From contig CM050654.1 in assembly GCA_027574665.1 (NCBI GenBank), positions 42,041,722 to 42,105,721 of the forward strand: a stretch of DNA of 64,000 nt, in the 5' to 3' direction. Both the position numbers and the translations under genes were made by a program. This document shows positions 38,301 through 48,795 of this stretch, piece after piece. The notes under the pieces are model-generated. The model had not been told where the DNA came from. It did no database searches and was given only the letters and a program-made list of their open reading frames with translations. How positions within the stretch are numbered: the first letter of the stretch is position 1; every line of letters begins with the position of its first letter. The stretch comes from Rhynochetos jubatus. Taxonomy: Eukaryota; Chordata; Aves; Eurypygiformes; Rhynochetidae.

Positions 38301-41300
38301 GTGATCCTCTGGTTCCAGCTGTATAAAGCTTTAGGTTTGCAGTATTATCTTCATGCACAAATGTCTTTGTCCGTTTGATCAGCAGGATTAGCGCAATGCG
38401 TTTATTTTTCAGTGGTAGCGTAGTGTTGATAATAAGTTGATATACTCGGTGTTAGCAGTGTTGATAATCGTCTGTCCTGCAGCTGCTTGGGCTGTGTTCT
38501 GCCCTGGAAACTTGTCCCGTGGCTTTTCCTCTGGTGGTTGTGTCGCTGCTTGACGTGCTCCAGCATTTTCCTTATGTTTGAAGAGCTGGAAAACGGGTCC
38601 TGGGTGGTGCCTGTCAAGTCGTTGATACCATTCAAGTACTTGTGACTCTTTAATTTCACTGGTATGTGGGAGAGCACCCACCATCTGAAACCAGGATAAA
38701 TATAGTCAGGTTCGTCTGCTAATTAGCTGTGATGAGGTCCTGCAGCAGCTTGCAAGGGGATACAGGCCTGGGGTGGTGGTGGGTGTAGGTTAGTGAGGGG
38801 AGAGATGCTGTCTGACTGTGGAGGCCAGGAGAAACCTGTGAGGTTGGTGACCAAAGTCCTCAGATTTGTTGTATGTTACTAGATGGGCTCACTTTGGGGA
38901 AGGGATGTGGGAAAAGGAATGAGCAGAGGGCTTTGCATTTCTTCTGTGAGCTTCCAAACCTGGGATTCTCTTCTGATGTTTGGCTGTTGACTTTATCCCT
39001 ATATTCTTTTATATATCTATTTTCTTTCGTTGGCTTTGCGCTGCATTGTGCCAACACATGGGTAGAAATTGCCAACTTTAGTACAAGGCTGGTATCGGAA
39101 GGCGTGGACTTTAAAAGTGAGTAAACCCAGATAAGTTTGTCACAAATTTGACTTTATCTGCAAGCTAAGTGGCTTAGAGCGAGGTGGTGCTGAACTCAAA
39201 ATAGGCTTTTCTTGCCTGGATATTGGGGATGTGGCGCTGTGCGGGCTCGGTTCTGGGAGAAACTGGGGCTAGTCGTTGCCTGACTTCAGTCTGAACAGAG
39301 CAACGCAAAATAAAGGGTAGGCTGTAATTACAAAGGAGTTTGGTTAGATGAATTAATAAGTCTTTTCCACTTTAATTTCTGAGTCACGGAAATGCATTTT
39401 AAAATGAAGAATAGGTCTATTTTTAAATGTCAAGCAACCTATTTCAGGAAAGGAGTGTGTGTGTGGGAGAAGCTAATTCTTAAAACACAAAACACTGAGT
39501 AGCTCTAACTAGAGAAACCTGATTATTTTTTTTAGTTTCCTTTCTTTCATATTTAGTAAGGAAGGAAAAAAAAACCCAGAGCTTCCTGTATTGATCTCTG
39601 AGATCGACAGTTCAGCATTGTAGGTTCTTCAGATAGCTGTAGAGGAATTAATAAACTGCTTGTGGTATTAAATGCTGATTTGTGGGTTTTGGAGAGTATA
39701 GTATAAAGGTTTGATTGGATCAATCTAATCCTAAGGTTTTTGTAGGCAAGATGTATTTTAAACATGTTCATTTTAAAATAAAGGTGTGCCTGAGAAAGAC
39801 AGGGTTGCAAACCCTAATAGCGTTTAAAGCGTGCTTGCCTCCTCAGTTTTTGCAATGATAATCACTCTTGTAGCAACTCTGATAAATTTAATTTGTCATG
39901 CAATGTGGCACGTCGTACCCAACGCTTAAGCCGTGGACTTCATCTTGCTAGATCCCGTTCCATGGTGCCATGGTGCTTGTGTGCAAGGATGCAGTCATGT
40001 TTTAATCGAGTTTCGTCAGGTCACGCTGGCTAATTGCCATTCGGTGCAGCACTGCCTGCATTGGACTCTGCTTCTGCAGCAGAGATCGACAAAAATCATG
40101 ATAATACCAATGCCAAATCTTTCTGTGACTGGCACTTAGATGTTGTTGTTGTCTGTTTTTACTCCTGCGCCTTCAGTGAATCACAGCAGAGCTACGAGAA
40201 ACAGTTGCGTTCATCCTTGGGCTTATGAGAGGTGAAGGCTGGAGGTTTTAGATTCCAGAGGAGCTGAACTCTGGTCTGCCTTCCTCAGGTGTGAAAAGGG
40301 CATTTGTGACAGCTCTTATTTCTGCTCGGGAATTTCTTCCAGCAAACTTCAGATTCCTCTTCAGCTGACCTACCCATCTTTTGCAGAGGTTGATTCCGAA
40401 TGGTTCTGCCAGAGCAGACCTGTACTGTAGATCAGTTCTGAAAGGTTGAAATGCGACTTTATGGATGCTTTTACTACGGAGTTGCATTCGTTTTTAAAAA
40501 AATTAAGTATTCTGCTACTACCACGAGCTCAGGGTTCATTAATATGTACATTTCTTGAGTGGCAAATGTTGCATTATAACAAGGATTTGTCAACAACAGC
40601 AATTTAACATCTGAATTAACCAGTTCGTAAAACGATCAGGTGTTCTCATATCCAGTAATCTTGTGGTCAGTATCATAACAGCATCCCCAGCTGTCCTAGG
40701 GTTTCTATTTCCTTGCCTTTAGCCTAAATTCTTTCAAGCGTGTATGAGAGGAATACTCAAAAGGCTGTGAATTGAGATGCTTGCTAACATATAGAGATGT
40801 CAAACAGGATAAATTTCGGTACTGACTGAGGTGTTAAGTTGCATACGTTAAAAGAGCGGCCTACATGACAAATAACAGCTTTGCCAGAAAATGCAGCATG
40901 CCTCAGTTAAATAATGAAAAGGCAGGAAATTACTGCTGGAGTCATAACAGTAATGTAACTCCATCCACTTACTCATATTTCTAATGCGTCTGCCATCCGA
41001 AGGCCGTGTACAGTAATGGATATGTACCCCAAAAGGTCAACCAGGGTGCTTTTCTGCCGCCACCCCTCCTATTTTTTTCCCCACAATATTGTTAGTTTAG
41101 AGGGATGCAAAAGAAGAGAGGAGGAGTTCTGTTTGCAGTTTGGTGCTCTGCAGAGGTGCAGGGGAAATAGTCTCTGTTACAGTGATATTTAATCAAATCT
41201 GTACAACACCGGTACAAATAACGGATTACCAGGAACAGGTGGTTTTAATTCTGCTTTTTCCACTGTGAAGCATTTTGTCCGTGATGTGCTATTCCACTGC

Positions 41301-41436
41301 AGTAAGAGCCGTGATGTGATTTGGGAAGGCAGCTCTGTCCCTGGCCCCCCGGGAAAGCTGGTCACTGCAGGTATCGCTGGGCATGATCTCTGTTCCTCAT
41401 CTTGCTGGTTAAAGCTCTTCTAGCACACAGCAAAAC
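35398..41436 (+). other. GALNT13: GALNT13 intron 1, first part
   Basis: This is inferred intron following the exon 1 donor. It begins inside the CpG island and includes the small 19-20 bp minisatellite at 35562-35640. A secondary CpG-rich patch lies at about 38090-38200. No CR1 of clear identity is present; TTCTATGATTCTATAA at about 36522 resembles a CR1 3' tail but is too short to call. No coding exon was recognised. Confidence 0.6.
35562..35640. repeat. 19-20 bp GC-rich minisatellite, about four copies
   Basis: The core GATGCTGCCGCCCC starts at 35568, 35588 and 35607. A fourth, diverged unit starts at 35626, reading GATGCTGCTGCCGC. The period is 20, 19 and 19 bp. It lies in intron 1 about 165 bp downstream of the exon 1 donor, still inside the CpG island. 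The copy number is likely polymorphic. Confidence 0.9.
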
Positions 41437-41682
41437 TTAGAATCACAGCATCGTTTAGGTTGGAAAAGACCTTTAAGCCCATCAAGTCCAACCGTTCCCC
41501 CAGCACTGCCCAGCCCACCACTGACCCATGTCCCTGAGCGCCTCGTCCACACGGCTCTGAAACCCCTCCCGGGATGGGGACTCCCCCCTCCCTGGGCAGC
41601 CCCTTCCAGTGCCTGACAGCCCTTCCTGGGAAGGAATTTCCCCAATATCCAACCTAACCCTCCCCTGGCACAACTGGAGGCC
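41437..41682 (-). mobile_element. CR1 LINE fragment, second CR1 group, with 3' end
   Basis: This antisense copy starts with AGAATCACAGCATCGTTTAG and GTTGGAAAAGACCTTTAAG. It continues through CCATGTCCCTGAGCGCCTCG and CTGGGCAGCCCCTTCCAGTG to CTCCCCTGGCACAACTGGAG. This is the 3' end typical of the CR1 group also represented at 13.68 kb, and not the CCATGGCAGGGGG group. It sits in GALNT13 intron 1 in the antisense direction, the orientation most often kept in introns. Confidence 0.94.
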
Positions 41683-43004
41683 AATTCACGACTTGTTGAA
41701 GTGTGTGCTGACCAGGAGCCAGAAGCAAGCCTTCTCCTGCCAGACTGGCTCTAGGGTGCCAGTGGGATTCCTGGGTGCTTTGTTATCCCCCTGGGTTCTG
41801 CCCAGAGCATCCCCGCTGCTACCAGCTGTTTCCCCTTAGTGGGCTCAGCTCCAGGGGAGGCTGAAGGAGCTGGGGACCACCCAGCAACAGAGGAAACGAA
41901 CCCCTTGCCCTTCCCAAGATCAAGCTTCAAACCCCTGCAGCCTGGGAAGCCAGGCTGGTGTCACCAGTCACACCAGTTGCATCTGGCAACTGATGTGACA
42001 CCGGGGAGCTCTGGGGGCTTTTGGCAGAGCCTGGTACCCAGGGGAGCATCCCCCCCAGTTGCTAAGCAACAGCTGTCTGATGCTGCACCGCAGCATGCTG
42101 TAGATGCATGCAGATGTGGCCACATCTGGCAGGGGAAGGAGGTGTAGCGTTCCTCCTCACGTCCTGTGCACGTTCCTGTCATACGTGGCGGATTAAGCAG
42201 CACTGTTACCAGGCCCTAGCTCCTGTGGGCACTTCATTACGCTTTCATGGCTAACACTGGGGTCAGCGGTGACTTGAAAAATTATGTTCGGCTCTATTTT
42301 AAATTTCATTCCGTAAGAAGTTGGTTTTGTTTTGAAACCATACTTTTATAATAATAATTTGCAGTTTGCATCCTGTCTTATCTAAGCATCTAAACGTCAT
42401 TAGTCGTTTTTGGTGCTCCTGGGAGTATAGATGGCTAACACAAGTTGTTGTGCACAGGTTGTAGTCTCAGAGGTTTGGGAGATCAGATGGGGATCAGAGT
42501 GGTTTTGATATTAATTTGGAAGAGGTAATCACAGTTCCAGGATGTAGGTGGACTCTGGGACTCAGTGCTTCTAGATGAAATCAGAAGTGCTGAGTGATAA
42601 ATTGGGCAGTTGTTCTGATTTTCTTTGGAGGAACATTTGTAAACAGTTTATTTCTGTCTCGCTCAAGGATTAGGACACTTAATTTATGTTGAGCCTTAAG
42701 AGTAGCAGCAGATTAAGGGGCTGGTCAAGGATGTGCTCATACTGATTTGTGGAAACCATTTGATTTGGGCGGAGCCATTTGAAAATGTGTGGAGATAAAA
42801 TTCTGTTAAGTTGCTTCTGAATATAGCTTTTGTGTGTGGTGCTTGAGGAGCTGCTGTGTTGGCCTTCCTCTTACCCCCACCCCTGTGGTGATGCAATTTA
42901 TGTCTTTGAAGTCCACAACAGAGCCTGAAATTGCCACAGGTTGTACCAATAAAGTATGAAGACAAAGAGCAGTTGGAGAAAACCACTGGCCAGTGAAACT
43001 GGTG
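41683..43004 (+). other. GALNT13: GALNT13 intron 1, GC-rich block with palindromes
   Basis: The first 530 bp (to about 42215) are GC-rich, unlike the following AT-rich part. They contain a dense run of short inverted repeats at 41957-42128, listed separately. From 42215 on, the sequence is ordinary intron. I recognise no gene or known repeat. Confidence 0.6.
41957..42128. repeat. cluster of short perfect palindromes/hairpins
   Basis: Six inverted repeats follow one another in about 170 bp. At 41968-41998 there is a 13-bp stem with one mismatch and loop ATCTG, enclosing the perfect CAGTTGC/GCAACTG. At 42008-42030 GCTCTG pairs with CAGAGC. At 42030-42042 CCTGG pairs with CCAGG. At 42058-42070 GTTGCT pairs with AGCAAC around a single A. 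At 42080-42096 ATGCTGC pairs with GCAGCAT around ACC. At 42111-42128 lies the uninterrupted 18-bp palindrome CAGATGTGGCCACATCTG. An outer GGTGTCA/TGACACC pair spans 41957-42002. The origin is unknown. Confidence 0.8.
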
Positions 43005-43266
43005 GATGATTGGACAAGGGGTAAGGGGTTTAAATGGAAAGGAGATTGAGATGGGACATCAGGAAGGGATTCTTCCCGCAGAGGGTGGGGGGCACTGGGA
43101 CAGGTTCCCAGAGAAGCTGTGGGTGCCCCATCCCTGGGAGTGTCCAAGGCCAGGCTGGATGAGGCTGGGAGCAACCTGGGCTATGGAAGGTGTCCCTGCC
43201 CATGGCAGGGGGTGGGACTGGATGGGCTTTAAGGTCCAGTCCAACCCAAACCATCCTATGATGCTC
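43005..43266 (+). mobile_element. CR1 LINE fragment, about 260 bp, intact 3' end
   Basis: This sense CR1 copy runs from GATTGGACAAGGGGTAAGGG through GATGGGACATCAGGAAGGGA, AAGGCCAGGCTGGATGAGGC and CCCATGGCAGGGGGTGGGAC to the 3' end CCAACCCAAACCATCCTATG. It belongs to the dominant CR1 group of this window and is 5'-truncated. Confidence 0.95.
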
Positions 43267-44804
43267 CTTAAAGGAGCCCAGATCAATATAATCAACAGGC
43301 ATGTTACAAAGAGCCAGTTCAGTGCTTCAAAAGGTGTTCTGAAGCTTCAGTTAACACCTTAGATGAAATTTTGTGACTTGTGACTTATGGGCTAAACTTA
43401 CCACTTAACAGACCGCTCTTTCGCTTGGGCATCTTTCATCTTTCTCTCTAGTGCACGTGGTGGTGAGCACGCCCAGGGTCAGACCAGAGCTTGTGGGCTG
43501 GATGCTGATCCTGCTAGAGCAGAGTTGGAGGGGAGGGATGGCTGCGAGGGGTCCAGGCAAGTGAGACCTAGGGGCTGGTCCCTTGGCAGCACTGACAGGA
43601 AAATACTGGCTCAAGAACTGGGGATTTTGTTGACTCAGTGTGTTGACGTGGGCTGCGTGTCAGACTTCCATGGTTGTGACTCCAGGAACGTCACCGGGGA
43701 GCAAAACTCGTGTATGCTTTTCAAAGTCTTGGCCTCAAGTCTGTGCTCCCATTGTTTCTACAGAGGGGATAATATATATATATTAATCTCACAGAGATAC
43801 TGTGAAAGTGAATTAAAAGCTTTTGAGGTGGCTGGACAGCGTAGTGATGAATGCCATGGCTTTGAGCCCCTGAGAAAATTAAATATTGTTCGCCTGTGCA
43901 CGGCTTGGCTGGTATGAAATAAATAGGGCGTGGGGCATGTGGTGAGTTACATGAAACACTGAACAATTGCTTCGTTTTACCCGATCTGGTGTGCTGTGTG
44001 CGCCCAGTGAAAGTGGCTTTGCAGAGGGTTTGGGTTTGGTTTTTTTTTTTTTTTAACTACGTGAGAAAGGCAAGCCAGGGTTTTGCAGCTATCTTTAATT
44101 CTGCCAGTTTTTCAGAGCTTGGATTTGCAACCTCCATAACATTCTCTTACCACAGCATTTTATTGTGGCAATTTTAGGAAAGGCTGGCAATGCAGATAAT
44201 TTCTAAATTTGCATAATGTTTTCTATTACAAAACGCTGTATTTATGGCTTATAACACTGCCAAACTGCAGGTTTTTTGGGGCAGGAATTTCCCTCCCTTT
44301 GTTGCCTCTAGATACTATTTTAAAATTGGTTGTATTCTTAGAAGTGGTGGCTCAAAACCCACCATATCTACCTCCCTTCTCTCCCTGAAAACCTTGTGGT
44401 TCTGTGTGTGGAGAGGTTCCTTCCACCCGTGGCTGTTGGAGCCCAGACTGTGCCTTGGCTGGTGGAAAGGCCGGATGGTGGGGGTGGCCAAATGCTGATG
44501 GCTCGTGGGGAAAAGCGCAGGTGACGAGGTCATGATGCACAGGGGTTTTGGGAATTGCCTTACACTCCCCAATTCTGGCTCCTTGTAGGGGTTTTTTTGG
44601 TTTGTTTTTTCTTGAGAGCTTAAATTTTCAGTGGTTCTCTTACATAGGGCTGATGTTTTCCATGTGTGCCAGGATTTGGGCAGCACACGTTGAAACCACG
44701 CTTGCACATGTCAGTGGCTTGTGCTCCAGGTGCAGAGTGAGCAGGGCAGGGGTGTCTGCTTGGGAGGAGGGAATGTTCAGCGTGATTCAGGAATGTTTAA
44801 CGTG
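43267..44804 (+). other. GALNT13: GALNT13 intron 1, between two CR1 copies
   Basis: No exon was recognised. A short (TA)n run lies near 43772 and a T15 run at 44040-44054. The open frames are short and unremarkable. Confidence 0.6.
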
Positions 44805-45770
44805 GTAGGGAAGAGCAACCAATGATGTCACCTGCCTGGACTGGTGCAAAACGTTTGACACTGTCCTGCATGACATCCTTGTCTCTAAATTGAAGAGGTG
44901 TGGATTTGACAGTTGGGCCACTTGGTGGGTAAGGAACTGGCTGGATGGCCGCACTGAGGGACTGGTGGTCAATGGCTCCATGTCCGAGTGGAGGGCAGTG
45001 ACGAGCGGTGTGCCTCAGGGGTCAGGACTGGGACTGGCACTGTTTAACAACTTTGTCAGCGATATGGATGGTGGGATTGAGGGCACGCTCAGCAATTTGC
45101 CAATGACACGGAGCTGGGTGGTGCAGTGATGCACTGGAGGGAAGGGGTGGCATCCAGAGGGACCTGGGCAGGCTGGAGAGGTGGGACCGTGCCAACCGCA
45201 TGGAGTTCAACCAGGCCAAGGGCAGGGTCCTGCACATGGGTCAGGGCAATCCCAGCACAAGGACAGGCTGGGTGGAGAATGGATTGGGAACAGCCCTGAG
45301 GAGAAGGACTTGGGGGTGCTGGGGGGAGCAAGGAGATGGCCATGAGCCGGCCGTGTGCGCTGGAGCCCAGAAACCAACTGGATCCTGGGCTGGATCCAGA
45401 GCAGCGTGGCCAGGGGAGCGAGGGAGGGGATTCTCCCCCTCTGCTCTGGGGAGACCCCCCCTGCAGTTCTGCCTCCAGCTCTGGGGCCCCCAACAGCGGG
45501 AGGACACGGAGCTGTTGGAGTGAGGCCAGAGGAGGCCACGGAGATGCTTCGAGGGCTGGAGCCCCTCTGCCATGGGGCCAGGCTGGGGGGGTTGGGGGGT
45601 TCAGCCTGGAGCAGGGAAGGCTCCGGGGAGACCTTAGAGCCCCTTCCAGGGCCTGGGGGGGTACAAGAAAGCTGTGGGGGGGGGCTTTTTCCAAGGGCAG
45701 GGGGTGATGTGACAGGACAAGGGGTGATAGATCTAATTTTACCCTCTTTCAGCTTAAAGCTAAGGGGTGA
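44805..45770 (+). mobile_element. CR1 LINE fragment with decayed reverse-transcriptase end, 3' end missing
   Basis: This is the only copy here that keeps part of the ORF2 reverse-transcriptase coding region. The open frame 44890-45129 shows the CR1 RT features [20 protein letters not shown] and [13 protein letters not shown]. The catalytic FADD region is broken: a one-base loss near 45095 shifts the frame, and the restored reading would give FAND, not FADD. Translation upstream in the same region (from about 44850) reads as the family's FDTV.HD segment. The 3'UTR follows to about 45728. The normal CR1 3' end is absent; instead a short segment at 45729-45760 matches CR1 in inverted orientation. 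The element is non-functional. Confidence 0.93.
45729..45760 (-). repeat. small inverted CR1 segment at the truncated 3' end
   Basis: The complement of this 32-bp segment reads like the CR1 3'UTR stretch that should come next, with core CTGAAAGAGGG followed by an ATTAGAT-like motif. The flanks carry the 9-bp direct repeat AAGGGGTGA at 45719-45727 and 45762-45770. The arrangement suggests a local inversion at the break. The alignment was done by eye against the other copies in the window. Confidence 0.6.
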
Positions 45771-47477
45771 GTGGGCCTGAGCCCATGCCTGTGTCTCGGA
45801 AAGCCCCCTCCCACCACACACAGGCAGCTCTTGTAGCATGAACTTGAAACCCGTGTTCCAACACCAAGTGCAGTTCTCCTCAGCTGCCTTGTGTGTATCC
45901 ACAGGTCAGATTTCCTACAGGCATTTGTGTGTGTGTGTTTGCAGAGCGAGTGCCTGGGGCTGCACAGGCTGCCAAGGTGCAGGATCTGCTGGTGGCTTTC
46001 TCTGTGCAATGAATTACTGTATTTAATTCTTTCCTTTCAAAAAATAAGTATTTATAGGACATGAAGAGTAGGAGGCTTGGTTCTTTGCCACTGATCCTCG
46101 TATTTGTAGCAAAGCAACCCGGGCAGGCAACGTTGCCTGTGCCCTGTAGCAAGATGCCGTACGGCAGAGTGGGAGCACCTTGAGTGAGCTGGATTTTAGT
46201 CTTTTAGAGTGGGTCTTACATATATATTTTTCTTAAGAAACCGGAGGAATATTGAATCTGAATGTTAAATATTGTAAAAAAGAAGTTTGCCATCATTGCT
46301 GTGAACTTCATAATGGCCCTTTGCGCTGCTGTTGCTCAGCCCCCCGAAAGCCGCACAGCCAACGCATCGTAGCAGGCTCCAGCCGTTCTGCGCAGACTGT
46401 CCGTTCAAAACCCGCGCAGCGCTGGGGATAGGAGATTTTTCCAGTCGCCCACCGATGCCTGCTACGCTTCTGAGGATTACTCACTTGTATTAAAACGAGA
46501 ACTGGCAATGAAAAAAAAATTCTGCATTATTAAGGGCTTGGGGAGGAAGTGCCTTTGTATCTCAGCTGGTGCCGAACAAATAACTATTCTGCTCAACGCT
46601 ACAAAAGCCAATTGGAGCCACCATGGTGACAGAGGCTGTGTGGGGAGGGTAACACTTCAGCTGCTTTCTCCTCTCTGTTTTTTCTAGTAAAGATCTTGGG
46701 TAATTTGTTTTTTTTCTTTGTAATATTCTTCCTATAATTAAACTGTTCCTGTTGACTAGCATGCAAATGAATTGTGCTAACCTGAAACAAGCCTTCCTGA
46801 GCCCTTGACATTTTAAATCGACTGGCTGGGAATCACTTCAGCAAGAAAAAAGAGCTGCTGGTGGTGGTTAAATTTCAAGACAGATGGAAAACTTTATTAA
46901 TGATTACATAGTAAAATAGCACTTCAAGAACAATTTGAAATAGTGTATTTGAATCATTCCATCTCATTGGTTCACATGCAGTGTGATGAAAATATAATTT
47001 AAATTTCTTCTATTTGAGAACTGTGTGAAATGAGAATGACCTGTGCTGGAAGCTCCCTCAGCGCTGTTTTTCACCTGGGATGTGGTTGTTTAAACAAGAG
47101 GATACATGGGACTAGTTGCCTCTGATTCTCGTCTCCCAGCGTTGATGTGGCTGTGTGCTCTCTGGGGAGGTGTGCTGGGATTAAACCCCGACAGGAGAAC
47201 GCTTTGGGAGGGACGGAAATCCCTTTTACTAGAAAATAATGCGTTGGGGTGTGTAGCGTGGCAAGAGAGCAACGATGAGCAAAGGAAGCCGGGCCAGGAG
47301 GGAGTTAAACCAGGAACGCTACTGGTTGTGACACTGCATTAAATTACGTGTAATTAGGATAGGTAGGTTAAAATGTGGACAAAGCTTTTGGGAGCTTTTT
47401 GTAACTAGAAGAAACTTCTTTATGATCTAGAAAAGACAGCCATGTGGTAAGGGCTTCCTTCTGTTTTTCTTTTACAG
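45771..47477 (+). other. GALNT13: GALNT13 intron 1, last part
   Basis: This is ordinary intron with a short (GT)n run near 45927-45938. No other exon was recognised. The segment ends at a pyrimidine-rich acceptor, TGTTTTTCTTTTACAG, at 47462-47477. Confidence 0.6.
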
Positions 47478-47574
47478 GCACTGGCAGAGTTACCCAGCGG
47501 TTCACTAAGGTAGCGCTTCGGGAGCATGGCCCGAGCAGAACTCCCAACCTTGGCATGGAATGCGGCCACTAATG
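47478..47574 (+). other. GALNT13: GALNT13 probable second 5'UTR exon (97 nt)
   Basis: A strong acceptor (TTTTTCTTTTACAG) and a strong donor (AATG|GTAAGC) bracket 97 nt on the GALNT13 strand, 1.1 kb before the coding exon. The segment is more GC-balanced than its flanks. It contains an upstream ATG at 47526 in favourable context, with A at -3 and G at +4. That frame stays open to the donor and, if joined to 48689, would stop at 48736-48738 after 32 codons. The exon is inferred from splice signals only. It could be alternative, or a false pair. Confidence 0.55.
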
Positions 47575-47881
47575 GTAAGCGTGAGGGTTAAATAAAACCA
47601 GTCCTCTAACGTACCAGTCGGCGGTGAGAGGAGATACGGAGGCTTCTGTTGGCCAGACTTACTGTTGCAGGCAAGAGCCTACGTATGTAGGTGTGGGTGA
47701 CCTCTTTTGCGAGGCATTTTTGGTGGTGGTAACATGGTGTTCGAAATTTTTCTGCTAGATAAAAATTAATTTTTTTTTTTTTAAGTGTTCAGAGGCCATA
47801 TTTAAAATAGCATTAGAAACACATTCTTTGAGGGAAATAGAACATTTTATTTTTCTTCTTCGTGTTAATATGTGTCTCATA
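47575..47881 (+). other. GALNT13: GALNT13 intron 2, before CR1
   Basis: This short intron part has a T13 run at 47770-47782. Nothing else was recognised. Confidence 0.5.
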
Positions 47882-48323
47882 GTCCAGAGGAGGCCACAGA
47901 GATGCTCCGAGGGCTGGAGCCCCTCTGCCGTGGGGACAGGCTGGGGGAGTTGGGGGTTCAGCCTGGAGCAGGGAAGGCTCCGGGGAGACCTTAGAGCCCC
48001 TTCCAGGGCCTGGGGGGCTACAAGAAAGCTGGGGGGGCTTTTTCCAAGGGCAGGGAGTGACAGGACAAGGGGTAAGGGGTTTGAATGGAAAGAGGGAGGA
48101 TGAGATGGGCCATCAGGAAGGAATTCTTCCTGGGGAGGGTGGGGAGCACTGGGACAGGTTGCCCAGAGAAGCTGTGGATGCCCCACCCCTGGGAGTGCCC
48201 AAGGCCAGGCTGGATGAGGCTTGGAGCAACCTGGGCTATGAAAGGTGTCCCTGCCCATGGCAGGGGGTGGGACTGGGTGGGCTTTGAGGTCCCTTCCAGC
48301 CCAAACCATCCTGTGATTCTGTG
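47882..48323 (+). mobile_element. CR1 LINE fragment, about 440 bp, intact 3' end, in intron 2
   Basis: This sense CR1 copy runs from CCAGAGGAGGCCACAGAGAT through GGGCCATCAGGAAGGAATTC, AAGGCCAGGCTGGATGAGGC and CCCATGGCAGGGGGTGGGAC to the 3' end CCAAACCATCCTGTGATTCT. It fills about 40% of the short intron between the inferred 5'UTR exon and the first coding exon, ending 365 bp before the coding exon acceptor. It lies in the same direction as the gene. Confidence 0.95.
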
Positions 48324-48688
48324 GGTCGTCAGTAAAACAATGAGTATAAGTTAGAGCTGTCTGTTAGCATTGCTTTGTCTTTTTGTTTAATTTTTATATA
48401 ATTTATTTCTATAATTTATTAAAACTTGTGTAATTTATTAAGCTTTCTCATGTTGCATGGAAGGGGTGTACCTGTTGGACGTGTTCCTAAATGAAGGCAC
48501 GTTATTTAGACCGTCTGTGAGATAGGCAAGTCAAAACGGTTCATCTTCACAGAAAGATGGCAGGAAACAGAAAGTACTTCTTTATGTGGAAAGAAACAGA
48601 CACTTCAGACATCTCCACTCTATAAATTTTTCAATTCAGACTGTGTGTGCTGCTTAGCTAACTCAGACATTCCTTTCCTTGCTTGCAG
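48324..48688 (+). other. GALNT13: GALNT13 intron 2, after CR1, with acceptor
   Basis: AT-rich intron sequence ends in the acceptor TTCCTTTCCTTGCTTGCAG at 48670-48688. An alternative acceptor, CTGCCTTTCCTCAG, ends at 48768 inside the downstream exon. Using it would remove uORF 2's start and most of the leader while keeping the main ATG. Confidence 0.6.
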
Positions 48689-48795
48689 TGGGATGCTCGT
48701 CTCTGCTTCCATGTTGGATTTTAACTGTGGGAGTTTGATACATCCCAGCAACTGCTGCCTTTCCTCAGCATTTGAGCCAGAAACCAAGTAAAGCA
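48689..48795 (+). other. GALNT13: GALNT13 5'UTR part of first coding exon, with uORF 2
   Basis: This is 107 nt of leader between the likely acceptor and the start codon. It holds a complete upstream ORF: ATG at 48693 (G at -3, C at +4), 32 codons, stop TAA at 48789-48791. The stop is only 4 nt before the GALNT13 ATG and in a different frame. Because uORF 2 lies wholly within this exon, any transcript using the 48689 acceptor carries it, whichever upstream exon is used. Confidence 0.65.

Larger units (their letters stand above)
47526..48738 (+). other. GALNT13: candidate spliced uORF 1 in GALNT13 leader (32 codons)
   Basis: The frame starts at ATG 47526 in the inferred 97-nt exon (16 codons there) and continues after the splice to 48689. 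It ends at TGA 48736-48738, 57 nt before the GALNT13 ATG. The peptide begins MARAELPTLAWNAATN. Its start context is better than that of the main ATG. Upstream ORFs of this kind usually lower translation of the main frame; that role here is inference and depends on the exon being real. Confidence 0.4.
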
